From NCBI GenBank assembly GCA_022448455.1, contig JAKUUR010000001.1, positions 62,001 through 126,000 on the forward strand: DNA of 64,000 nucleotides. The letters run 5' to 3'. The stretch's first letter is position 1; each line of letters opens with the position of its first letter. The stretch is from Candidatus Thioglobus autotrophicus. Lineage in GTDB: Bacteria > Pseudomonadota > Gammaproteobacteria > PS1 > Pseudothioglobaceae. A model generated the notes under the pieces. That model worked only from the letters and a program-made list of their open reading frames with translations. It had not been told where the DNA came from and ran no database searches. Positions 17,074 through 24,694 of the stretch are shown piece by piece. A program made the position numbers and the translations under genes.

Positions 17074-18231
17074 ATGAATTTGCCAGATATCAGGCCAGAT
17101 AACCCTAATTTTTCAAGTGGTCCATGTTCAAAAAGACCTAATTGGTCAATAAATAATTTGGAGGGAGCTTTATTAGGTAGATCTCATAGGACTCCTAAAT
17201 GTAAAGATAAATTAAAAGAAGTAATTACTAAATCTAAGTCAATACTTGGCCTTCCTGATGACTATCACGTGGGCATTATGCCAGGTTCTGATACTGGAGC
17301 ACTAGAGGCAGCAATGTGGTGTTTACTCGGTAATAGAGGAGTTGAAATTCTTGCTTGGGAAAATTTTGGTAAAGATTGGGTTTTAGATGTTGTTGATGAA
17401 TTGAAAATTGTAGACAAGAACATTCATTTAGCACCTTATGGTGAATTGCCAGATTTAAGTAAAGTTGATTTTTCTAGAGATGTAATTTTTACATGGAATG
17501 GAACTACTTCAGGAATTAAAGTCCCTAATGGTGACTGGATACCTGACAATAGAGAAGGTCTTACAATATGTGATGCTACTTCTGCTGTTTTTGCAATGCC
17601 TGTTGATTATAAAAAATGCGATGTTATAACTTGGTCATGGCAAAAAGCTCTTGGTGGAGAGGCTGCACATGGAATGATTGCATTGTCTCCAAGAGCAGTT
17701 GAAAGATTAGAAAATCATCAGCCAACGTGGCCTGTACCAAAAGTCTTTAGAATGGCGTCTAAAAAGAAATTCATATCAGGAATTTTTGAAGGTAGCACTA
17801 TTAATACCCCTTCAATGCTATGTGTTGAAGATGCTATTGATGTATTAAATTGGGCTGAAGATATTGGCGGGCTTGAAGCTTTAATTAAAAGGTCGGAAGA
17901 ATCATTTAACAATATAGATAGTTGGATAAATGAAACAAGTTGGGTGGAATTTTTATCCAAAGATCCAGATTTAAGGTCCAATACAAGTATTACCTTTAAA
18001 ATTAGTGAAAGTTGGTTTCTTGAAAAGGATGAAAAACAACAAAAGGAAATAATGAAAGAGATAATTAGTTTATTGATGAAAGAAAAAGTAGCTTTTGATA
18101 TTAATGGTTACGCAAAAGCTCCACCATCCTTTAGAGTTTGGGGCGGAGGTACAGTAGAGCCAGATAATATAAAGAAACTACTTCCATGGATAGATTGGGC
18201 TTATCACCAAGTAAGGTCTAATTATGCTTAA
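17074..18231 (+). CDS. serC: Phosphoserine aminotransferase, Methanosarcina/alphaproteobacterial type
   Basis: 385-residue class V PLP aminotransferase. FSSGPCSKRPNW and LLGRSHRTPKCKDKL at the start and GIMPGSDTGALEAAMW are typical of the second SerC type (TIGR01365-like) seen in Alphaproteobacteria and Methanosarcina, not of the E. coli type. The PLP Lys is in TWSWQKALGGEAAHGM (about residue 192), with Asp in CDATSAVFAM. It converts 3-phosphohydroxypyruvate and glutamate to phosphoserine. AGGAG at its start lies within the end of the DUF1015 gene. serA overlaps its last 8 bp. The subfamily suggests lateral origin. Confidence 0.92.
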   Translation: MNLPDIRPDNPNFSSGPCSKRPNWSINNLEGALLGRSHRTPKCKDKLKEVITKSKSILGLPDDYHVGIMPGSDTGALEAAMWCLLGNRGVEILAWENFGKDWVLDVVDELKIVDKNIHLAPYGELPDLSKVDFSRDVIFTWNGTTSGIKVPNGDWIPDNREGLTICDATSAVFAMPVDYKKCDVITWSWQKALGGEAAHGMIALSPRAVERLENHQPTWPVPKVFRMASKKKFISGIFEGSTINTPSMLCVEDAIDVLNWAEDIGGLEALIKRSEESFNNIDSWINETSWVEFLSKDPDLRSNTSITFKISESWFLEKDEKQQKEIMKEIISLLMKEKVAFDINGYAKAPPSFRVWGGGTVEPDNIKKLLPWIDWAYHQVRSNYA

Positions 18232-19159
18232 AGTTCTTATTTCAGACCCAATGAGCGACGTTGCAGAGCAAATATTTGAGAAAAAAAATATTTCAGTTGA
18301 TGTAATAACAGGTTTATCTGAAGAGGCGCTGATTAAAATCATTCCTGAATACGACGGCCTACTTGTTAGATCAGCCACTAAAGTAACAAAAAATATTCTT
18401 GCTGCTGCCACGAAACTAAAAGCCATCGCTAGAGCTGGTGCAGGTGTAGACAATATCAATCTAGTGACAGCAAAAGAAAACGGTGTGGTGGTAATGAACA
18501 CACCAGGTGGTAACACCAATGCAACAGCAGAGCATGCGTTTGCTTTAATTATGGCGGCATTAAGAAAAATTCCTTTTGCAGATGAAACAACGCATAGAGG
18601 TGAATGGCAGAAAAAGACCATTAAAGGCAATGAGCTTTCCAAAAAAAACCTTGGTATCGTTGGTTTCGGAAACGTGGGAGTCAGACTGAGTAATTTGGTT
18701 AAAGGCTTTGATGTGAATGTTTTAGTTTATTCTAAATCATTAGAATCGAGACAAGCAGATTTTCCACATGTAAAAAATGTTAGCTTTGATGAGCTAATTA
18801 GCACAAGTGACATTATTAGTTTCCATGGAAAAGCAACTGCTGATGGTAAACCTTTACTTAGTAAAGAACACTACGCAAAGATTAAACCTTCAGCTTTAAT
18901 TATCAATGTAGCACGTGGTAATATTGTTGATGAAAGTGACTTAAATGACGCCTTAAATAAAGGCTTGATTGCTGGTGCGGCATTAGACGTATACTCAACT
19001 GAGCCTGCTAAAGAAAACGTTTTATTTAATAACCCCAAAGTGATATTAACACCTCACATTGCTGCTTCGACTGCTGAAGCATCGATTGTAGTTGCTGAAA
19101 TGGCAGCCAATCAGGTTAGTGATTACTTGTTAGACGGAAATTCGATTCATACTGTATAG
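18224..19159 (+). CDS. serA: D-3-phosphoglycerate dehydrogenase, short form without ACT domain
   Basis: 311 residues of the D-isomer 2-hydroxyacid dehydrogenase family. NAD-binding Rossmann motif LGIVGFGNVGVRL (about 142-154); catalytic residues Arg in INVARGNIVDE, Glu in VYSTEPA and His in TPHIAAST. N-terminal half shows DGLLVRSATKVT and RAGAGVDNINL, hallmarks of SerA. The usual C-terminal ASB and ACT regulatory domains (SerA of about 400-530 residues) are missing, so serine feedback of the common kind is unlikely. First step of serine synthesis. Overlaps serC by 8 bp. Glyoxylate/hydroxypyruvate reductase is the main alternative, but the SerC neighbour favours SerA. Confidence 0.88.
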   Translation: MLKVLISDPMSDVAEQIFEKKNISVDVITGLSEEALIKIIPEYDGLLVRSATKVTKNILAAATKLKAIARAGAGVDNINLVTAKENGVVVMNTPGGNTNATAEHAFALIMAALRKIPFADETTHRGEWQKKTIKGNELSKKNLGIVGFGNVGVRLSNLVKGFDVNVLVYSKSLESRQADFPHVKNVSFDELISTSDIISFHGKATADGKPLLSKEHYAKIKPSALIINVARGNIVDESDLNDALNKGLIAGAALDVYSTEPAKENVLFNNPKVILTPHIAASTAEASIVVAEMAANQVSDYLLDGNSIHTV

Positions 19160-19214
19160 TATTTTTTTTATTCGTTTAATACTGAGTTGTTTGTAAATTC
19201 AGTTAAATTTTTAA

Positions 19215-19325
19215 AGTGATTTTAAAGTCACATAAATGCTTAATCTAATGGATAATGCCTTCAGTACTTCTGACATTCAACATGAATTATTACAGCATTT
19301 AATTAACTATGTTACAAGAGCTTGA
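19215..19325 (+). pseudogene. lipB: Remnant of a lipB 3' end overlapping lipA
   Basis: Read in the LipB frame this gives SDFKVT[30 protein letters not shown]..., against [33 protein letters not shown] in the intact gene. A TAA at 19233-19235 replaces the Gln codon. Homology begins abruptly at AGTGATTT and runs through the lipA start codon at 19309, so the ancestral lipB probably overlapped lipA. It marks the right boundary of the inserted DUF1015-serC-serA unit. Confidence 0.85.
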
Positions 19326-20256
19326 AATCAAAGCACTAAAAGGCGAATCTAAAACTAGTCGACTCAAAATCAAGCCAGACTTCGAACGTAAGCCTCTAAA
19401 AAAACCTGATTGGATACGCATCCGACTCTCCAGCTCGCAAAAGGTTAATCAACTAAAAAAAACTCTTAGAGAACAAAATCTTTTTACCGTTTGTGAAGAA
19501 GCACAATGCCCTAATCTAAACGAATGTTTTAATCATGGTACGGCAACGTTTATGATTATGGGACAAATATGCACTAGGCGCTGCCCTTTTTGTGATGTTG
19601 CTCATGGAAGACCGAAACCTTTAGACATCAACGAACCTCGCCACCTTGCTCAAACTATTGCAAAAATGTCGCTCAAGTATGTCGTCATCACCTCGGTCGA
19701 CCGAGACGACCTCAGAGACGGTGGTGCAGCTCATTTTAAAGCATGTATTGACGCCATTAGGTCGACTACCTCAGAGATCAAAATTGAAATTTTAACACCC
19801 GACTTCAGAGGCCGAATGGAAAAGGCGCTAGAGACATTTAGTGACTGCCCACCAGATGTTTTCAACCATAACCTAGAAACTGTTCCTAGTCTTTATCCAA
19901 AAGTTCGACCTGGTGCCGACTATGAGCACTCGCTTAAACTTCTGGATAGGTTTAAAGAAAGACACCCTCAAGTCAAAACAAAGTCAGGTCTAATGCTTGG
20001 TGTTGGCGAAAAAAAGCAGCAAGTTATTAATGTTTTGAAGGATCTCAGATTGCACCAAGTTGATATGTTAACTTTAGGTCAATATTTGCAGCCTAGTCGA
20101 CATCACTTGGCAGTAGAGGAATATATAACACCAGAACAGTTTCAGCAATACAAAGAAATTGCTGACAATCTTGGATTTAGCCAGGTTGCCAGTGGTCCCA
20201 TGGTAAGGTCATCCTACCATGCAGACTTACAAGCCCAAGGAAAGCTGATTAACTAA
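19309..20256 (+). CDS. lipA: Lipoyl synthase
   Basis: 315-residue radical SAM enzyme. The auxiliary [4Fe-4S] site is [13 protein letters not shown] (Cx4Cx5C) and the radical SAM cluster site is [13 protein letters not shown] (Cx3Cx2C). [14 protein letters not shown] and the C-terminal RSSYHAD (Arg-Ser-Ser cluster ligand motif) are diagnostic. It inserts two sulfurs into octanoyl groups attached by LipB. The start ATG lies inside the lipB remnant; the first about 30 residues are variable in the family. No distinct promoter is visible, so it may depend on read-through from serA. Confidence 0.96.
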   Translation: MLQELEIKALKGESKTSRLKIKPDFERKPLKKPDWIRIRLSSSQKVNQLKKTLREQNLFTVCEEAQCPNLNECFNHGTATFMIMGQICTRRCPFCDVAHGRPKPLDINEPRHLAQTIAKMSLKYVVITSVDRDDLRDGGAAHFKACIDAIRSTTSEIKIEILTPDFRGRMEKALETFSDCPPDVFNHNLETVPSLYPKVRPGADYEHSLKLLDRFKERHPQVKTKSGLMLGVGEKKQQVINVLKDLRLHQVDMLTLGQYLQPSRHHLAVEEYITPEQFQQYKEIADNLGFSQVASGPMVRSSYHADLQAQGKLIN

Positions 20257-20396
20257 AGCAACATATTTTAAAGATTGTCATCACTGATATTTTATGGGGA
20301 AAGTTTTTATCTGGTCTTGTAGCGACACTGACTGTATACACGTCATCTAAGTTAAATTAATTATAATAGTTATAATTAACGTAATTGAATCATAGT

Positions 20397-21359
20397 ATGC
20401 CTATAGCATTTACTCCTGGAGAGCCTTCTGGTATTGGTCCTGATATAGCCATAATCTATGCTCAGAAAGCAAAAAAAGAAAGCCTACTGGTATATTGTGA
20501 CCCTGACGTTTTAATCGATAGAGCAAAAAACCTTAATTTACCAATTACTCTCAAGGAGTCAGAATCTAAAAACGCATCTGAGTTAAGTATCTACCCAATC
20601 AAAACGAGCAATAAGGTAATTCCTGGAAGACTTAACCCAGCTAACTCAAACTACGTATTAGAAACCATAAAACAAGCTACAAAAGACTGCCTAAATGGAA
20701 ACTGTGACGGACTTTTGACAGGCCCTGTCAATAAAGGCGTTATCAACGAATCTGGTATAGAATTTACTGGGCACACAGAATTCCTTGCTCAATTAACCAA
20801 TACCACTAAAACTGTAATGCTGCTAGCCTCTGATCAGTTAAAAGTTGCCCTTGCAACAACCCATATCCCACTCACTGAGGTTTCTAAGCATATAACCCGC
20901 GATTCTCTTTCACAAGTGATCTCCATAATTAACAATAACTTTAAATATTTAGGTGTCAAAAAACCAAAAATTCTTGTTTGTGGCTTAAATCCGCATGCCG
21001 GTGAAAATGGCTACCTTGGAAACGAAGAAATAACGACAATATTGCCCGTCATTAAAGAGCTAAATAAAGTTGGATATGATTTAATTGGACCAGTCCCTGC
21101 AGATACGGCATTTACTCCTGAATCACTAACAAATGTAGACGTTGTCCTTGCTATGTATCATGACCAGGGCTTACCTGTACTGAAGGCCCAAGGCTTTAAA
21201 AAGGCAGCCAATATCACTCTGGGTCTTCCATTTTTTCGTACCTCTGTAGACCACGGAACAGCTATAGAGCTTGCAGGTACTGGCAATATTAGTTTGGGAA
21301 GCTTTAATACGGCACTATCATACTTCAAAACACTAAAAGATAATGTCGCACCTAGCTAG
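20397..21359 (+). CDS. pdxA: 4-hydroxythreonine-4-phosphate dehydrogenase
   Basis: About 320 residues from ATG 20397 (MPIAFTPGEPSGIGPD), preferred over the upstream TTG at 20385, which only adds MNHS. Metal and substrate motifs: LTGPVNKGVIN, FTGHTEFLAQLT, VALATTHIPL, GLNPHAGENGYLG and VLAMYHDQGLPVLK. It oxidises 4-phosphohydroxy-threonine in pyridoxal phosphate synthesis. It overlaps rsmA by 17 bp; pdxA-rsmA-apaG-apaH is the classical gammaproteobacterial order. surA, which usually precedes pdxA, is absent here and lipA takes its place. Confidence 0.94.
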   Translation: MPIAFTPGEPSGIGPDIAIIYAQKAKKESLLVYCDPDVLIDRAKNLNLPITLKESESKNASELSIYPIKTSNKVIPGRLNPANSNYVLETIKQATKDCLNGNCDGLLTGPVNKGVINESGIEFTGHTEFLAQLTNTTKTVMLLASDQLKVALATTHIPLTEVSKHITRDSLSQVISIINNNFKYLGVKKPKILVCGLNPHAGENGYLGNEEITTILPVIKELNKVGYDLIGPVPADTAFTPESLTNVDVVLAMYHDQGLPVLKAQGFKKAANITLGLPFFRTSVDHGTAIELAGTGNISLGSFNTALSYFKTLKDNVAPS

Positions 21360-22098
21360 AAAGCGTTTTGGTCAAAATTTCCTAGTTGATGATCAAATCG
21401 TCAACAGAATTGTGTCAACAATTTCACCAAAAAAAAGTGACAATATTGTTGAAATAGGTCCAGGTAAGGGCGCACTAACTTTCCCTTTACTTGAACACTT
21501 AGATCATCTGAGTGTAATTGAGATTGATAGAGACTTGATTTCACTTTTAAAATTAAAGAAACAAGACAAACTAACAATTTATGAAGCGGATGCTCTTAAA
21601 TTTGATTATGGACTAATTTCGAATAATCTAAGAATTGTTGGTAACCTTCCATACAATATCTCCTCACCGTTATTATTTCATCTATTATCAAGTAAAAATA
21701 AGATCATAGATATGACCTTCATGCTTCAGAAAGAAGTAGTAGATAGAATTGTTGCTAAGCATGATAGCAAAACTTTCGGTCGACTAAGCGTTATGATGCA
21801 AACCTTTTTCGAGGTAGAGTCAATGTTTACAGTTCCTAAGGAGTCGTTTGATCCTCAACCAAAAATTGAATCTGCTATACTCTACCTGAAAACTAGAGCT
21901 AAACCTCTTACTCAGAATACAAAGCTCTTAGAAAAAATTGTCAAAGTTTCCTTTTCACAAAGAAGAAAAACACTGAAAAATTGTTTAAAATCAATCCTAA
22001 GCCAAGAGCAAACTGAGATTGATTTGTCTCAAAGAGCTGAAATGCTAAGCATTGAAAACTTTATAACCCTCATGAAAGATTATGAAAAACAAAATTGA
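21343..22098 (+). CDS. rsmA: 16S rRNA dimethyladenosine transferase
   Basis: 251 residues (KsgA). KRFGQNFLVDDQIVNRIV is the N-terminal signature, VEIGPGKGALTFPLL binds SAM and the catalytic motif is VGNLPYNISSPLLFHLL. FSQRRKTLKNCLK near the C-terminus is the rRNA-binding segment. It dimethylates two adjacent adenosines in helix 45 of 16S rRNA late in 30S maturation. Overlaps pdxA by 17 bp and apaG by 17 bp, so all are probably co-translated. Confidence 0.96.
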   Translation: MSHLARKRFGQNFLVDDQIVNRIVSTISPKKSDNIVEIGPGKGALTFPLLEHLDHLSVIEIDRDLISLLKLKKQDKLTIYEADALKFDYGLISNNLRIVGNLPYNISSPLLFHLLSSKNKIIDMTFMLQKEVVDRIVAKHDSKTFGRLSVMMQTFFEVESMFTVPKESFDPQPKIESAILYLKTRAKPLTQNTKLLEKIVKVSFSQRRKTLKNCLKSILSQEQTEIDLSQRAEMLSIENFITLMKDYEKQN

Positions 22099-22453
22099 AG
22101 TAGATGTAAAAGTAACTTATCTTCCTAATCAATCTGATATTCCAGGAAGTCAATATGCCTTTGCTTATACGATCACTATAACTAATCATGGCGAGAGTGG
22201 TGCACAGCTCAGAACTCGTCGCTGGCTCATCCAAGATGAAACAGGTGAAGTAGAAGAAGTTATTGGTGAAGGAGTTATTGGTCAGCAACCTTACCTTTCT
22301 CCTGGTGAAAGTTTTGAGTACAGTTCTGGTGCAATAATCAATACTGAAACTGGTTCTATGAAAGGTTCTTATGGCATGATTAACGACCAAGGTCAACGCT
22401 TTGAAGCTGTCATTCCAGAATTCTCTCTTAGCGAGCCTTATACGCTTCACTAG
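22082..22453 (+). CDS. apaG: ApaG protein
   Basis: 123 residues of the ApaG/DUF525 fold, an Ig-like beta-sandwich: VDVKVTYLPNQSD, YAFAYTITITNHGES, LRTRRWLIQDETGEVEEV, GEGVIGQQPYLSPGESFEY and GSMKGSYGM are conserved. Cytoplasmic; linked to Co2+/Mg2+ and Ap4A phenotypes in enterics, molecular role unresolved. Starts within rsmA and ends 8 bp before apaH, matching the enteric order. Confidence 0.95.
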   Translation: MKNKIEVDVKVTYLPNQSDIPGSQYAFAYTITITNHGESGAQLRTRRWLIQDETGEVEEVIGEGVIGQQPYLSPGESFEYSSGAIINTETGSMKGSYGMINDQGQRFEAVIPEFSLSEPYTLH

Positions 22454-22461
22454 AGCACTCC

Positions 22462-23268
22462 ATGGACTACATCATTGGTGACGTTCAGGGTTGCTATGAC
22501 ACGCTTCAAAAACTCCTCAAAAAAATTAATTTTAGTGAAGATAGAGACCGATTATTTTTCTTAGGAGATGTAGTCAACCGAGGTAACAAATCTCTTGAAA
22601 CACTCCGTTTTATCTATTCACTAAAAGAAAATGTAAATGTGGTTCTAGGTAACCATGATTTTCATTTGTTGGTTTGTGCTCTAACCTCTCAAAAACCCAA
22701 CTTTAAAGATACTTTTTCAGACATTATAAATGCTCCAGATAAGCACACTCTGCTTGACTATCTTCTTACTAGACCCTTGATTCTTGAGCATCAAGGCGCC
22801 CTTCTTGTACACGCTGGAATTCCACCTCAATGGAACATTTCTGATGCTGTTCAGAATGCAGAATTAGTTCATCAACAGCTTCAAGTCAACAATCCAGCAC
22901 AATTTCTTTCCAAAATGTATGATAACGAACCATCAAACTATTCAGATAAACTAAATAATGAAGAAAAATGTCGTTATACAATTAATGCTTTAATGAGAAT
23001 GAGATTTTGTAAAAAAAATGGTGAACTTGAATTTAATCACAAAATGAATATTGATCAAGCTCCTGTCGGCTTTAAGGCTTGGTTCCTTCATACTAACCGA
23101 AAATTAAATGACAAGGATATCTTTTTTGGACACTGGTCAACCCTTAAAGGTTTTAATATAGAACATGTTTATCCGATGGACCATGGTTGTATTTGGGGGG
23201 AGAAACTCAGCGCTTTTAGGTTAGCTGATAGAACTTTAATTTCTCAAGAGTCTATCGAGGGCAACTAA
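22462..23268 (+). CDS. apaH: Symmetrical bis(5'-nucleosyl)-tetraphosphatase
   Basis: 268-residue metallophosphatase. Metal ligands in YIIGDVQGCYDTL, FFLGDVVNRGNKS and VVLGNHDFHLL, plus HAGIPPQW and FGHWSTL. It hydrolyses Ap4A to two ADP and also removes Np4 caps from RNA. Last gene of the pdxA-rsmA-apaG-apaH unit. Its stop overlaps the dapF stop by 4 bp in convergent orientation, with no terminator hairpin. Confidence 0.95.
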   Translation: MDYIIGDVQGCYDTLQKLLKKINFSEDRDRLFFLGDVVNRGNKSLETLRFIYSLKENVNVVLGNHDFHLLVCALTSQKPNFKDTFSDIINAPDKHTLLDYLLTRPLILEHQGALLVHAGIPPQWNISDAVQNAELVHQQLQVNNPAQFLSKMYDNEPSNYSDKLNNEEKCRYTINALMRMRFCKKNGELEFNHKMNIDQAPVGFKAWFLHTNRKLNDKDIFFGHWSTLKGFNIEHVYPMDHGCIWGEKLSAFRLADRTLISQESIEGN

Positions 23269-24089
23269 GAAGCACCACTCCGAAGGTTCACCGCACCTTC
23301 ATAAACAAACTCTCCCGGACCAGAAAGGTAAACTGTATCACCATTATATTCAACGAATGCGTCGCCACCTTTTAAGTGTACTTTAACTTTTTCTTCAAGA
23401 AGTCCAAGCTGAATGCCATGAACTACTGCAGCACATGCTCCAGACCCGCAAGCCAAAGTTTCTCCAACTCCTCTTTCAATAACACGAAGGTTAATTTCAT
23501 TTCTAGCAAGAATTTGCATAAAGCCTACATTGACGCTTTCTGGGAAGTAATCTGAATTTTGTAATTTAGTTGCAATAGCCTCAATATCTTCTCCTTCAAT
23601 ATTTTTCAGAATTATTACAGCATGAGGATTTCTAATTGATAAGACACCCATTTTTTGACTTTCAAGAGAGTATTCAAAGGCTTGGGATTGGGTAATGAAT
23701 GGAATCTCGGATGGGATAAAACTTGGTTCTCCCATTTCAACACGAACAGATTTGTCTTGATTGATAGTTAAAACCAAGTTGCCCGAGTTGGTTTCTACAG
23801 TAATTGTGTTTTTGTTTGTAAGCTCTTTTTTTTGTAAATAAAGAGCAAAACACCTAGCGCCATTGCCACACTGGCTAACTTCAGATCCGTCTGCATTAAA
23901 AATGACATAACGAAAATCTACACCTTTAGTAATGGCACTCTCTACAATCAATAACTGATCAAAACCGATCCCAAAGCGACGGTCAGATAATTGACAGATT
24001 TCTTCTGTCGACAAACTAACATTACCCTCGATATTGTCAATGACAATAAAATCGTTTCCCAAGCCCTGCATTTTCGTAAAATAAATCAT
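23265..24089 (-). CDS. dapF: Diaminopimelate epimerase
   Basis: 274 residues. The two catalytic Cys occur in SQCGNGARCFALY (about 72) and TLACGSGACAAVVHG (about 217), the pseudo-symmetric thiol/thiolate pair. KMQGLGNDFIVID and FGIGFDQLLIVE start the protein as in all DapF; IRNPHAVIIL binds substrate. It interconverts LL- and meso-diaminopimelate for lysine and peptidoglycan. It is transcribed alone on the minus strand, divergent from the DUF971 gene. Confidence 0.96.
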   Translation of the reverse strand: MIYFTKMQGLGNDFIVIDNIEGNVSLSTEEICQLSDRRFGIGFDQLLIVESAITKGVDFRYVIFNADGSEVSQCGNGARCFALYLQKKELTNKNTITVETNSGNLVLTINQDKSVRVEMGEPSFIPSEIPFITQSQAFEYSLESQKMGVLSIRNPHAVIILKNIEGEDIEAIATKLQNSDYFPESVNVGFMQILARNEINLRVIERGVGETLACGSGACAAVVHGIQLGLLEEKVKVHLKGGDAFVEYNGDTVYLSGPGEFVYEGAVNLRSGAS

Positions 24090-24170
24090 TTCGTCATTTT
24101 AACCTTATGTCTAATGCGTTTTATTAAAATACCGATATGCTAAAATTACTCATTTGCATACATGTATATC

Positions 24171-24533
24171 ATGAAAACTCCCAGCAATATAAAATTAAGT
24201 AAGGATAAAAAAAAACTTACCATCACCTTTGATGAGATTGAGTATCCTATGTCGAGTGAGTTTTTACGTGTCTATTCCCCTTCTGCCGAAGTCCAAGGTC
24301 ATGGACCAGGACAAGAGACTCTTCAACTCAATAAAGAAAATGTTGAAATAGAAAAACTCAAACCAACAGGTAATTATGCAATCGCAATCCATTATAGTGA
24401 CAGTCACTCTACTGGCATATATTCTTGGAACTACCTTTACCACCTTGCAATTAACCATAACCAGCTATGGTCAGACTACTGTCAAAAAGTTAATGATAAA
24501 CAAAATAATAATTACCACAAGGTTGTAATATAA
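24171..24533 (+). CDS. DUF971 (GBBH-like N-terminal) domain protein
   Basis: About 120 residues from ATG 24171 (MKTPSNIKLSKDKK); the track's earlier ATG at 24162 adds MYI and is possible. It matches the small DUF971 domain: LTITFDEIEYPMSSEFLRVYSPSAEVQGHG, then NVEIEKLKPTGNYAIAIHYSDSHSTGIYSWNYLYHLA. In eukaryotes the domain forms the N-terminus of gamma-butyrobetaine hydroxylase; bacterial stand-alone members are sometimes tied to Fe-S assembly (ApbC/Mrp), function unsettled. Single gene, 161 bp before bamA. Confidence 0.88.
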   Translation: MKTPSNIKLSKDKKKLTITFDEIEYPMSSEFLRVYSPSAEVQGHGPGQETLQLNKENVEIEKLKPTGNYAIAIHYSDSHSTGIYSWNYLYHLAINHNQLWSDYCQKVNDKQNNNYHKVVI

Positions 24534-24593
24534 GAACTTTATTAACTTTAATCATCATATTGAAAAAATTAATTTAAGTTATTGCATGTTAGT

Positions 24594-24624
24594 TTGACAA
24601 TCTGGCAAATAATTTTGTTAAAAT
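24594..24624 (+). promoter_or_regulatory. Promoter upstream of bamA
   Basis: Consensus -35 TTGACA (24594-24599) and -10 TAAAAT (24619-24624) with an extended TG element at 24616-24617; the 19-bp spacer is long, which the extended -10 would compensate. It is the only strong sigma-70 type signal between the DUF971 gene and bamA. Confidence 0.55.
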
Positions 24625-24694
24625 TAGGTTTTTACTCACTTTAGTGATAGTAACACTAAGGAGCTAAAAATTTGACCACTAGAGGCAAGGTATC

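Noticed and set aside
20257-20396. Short reading frame resembling a TM stretch (ILWGKFLSGLVATLTVY) between lipA and pdxA
   Set aside because: Too short, no start codon or RBS and no recognised family; could be a gene relic, but I cannot support it.
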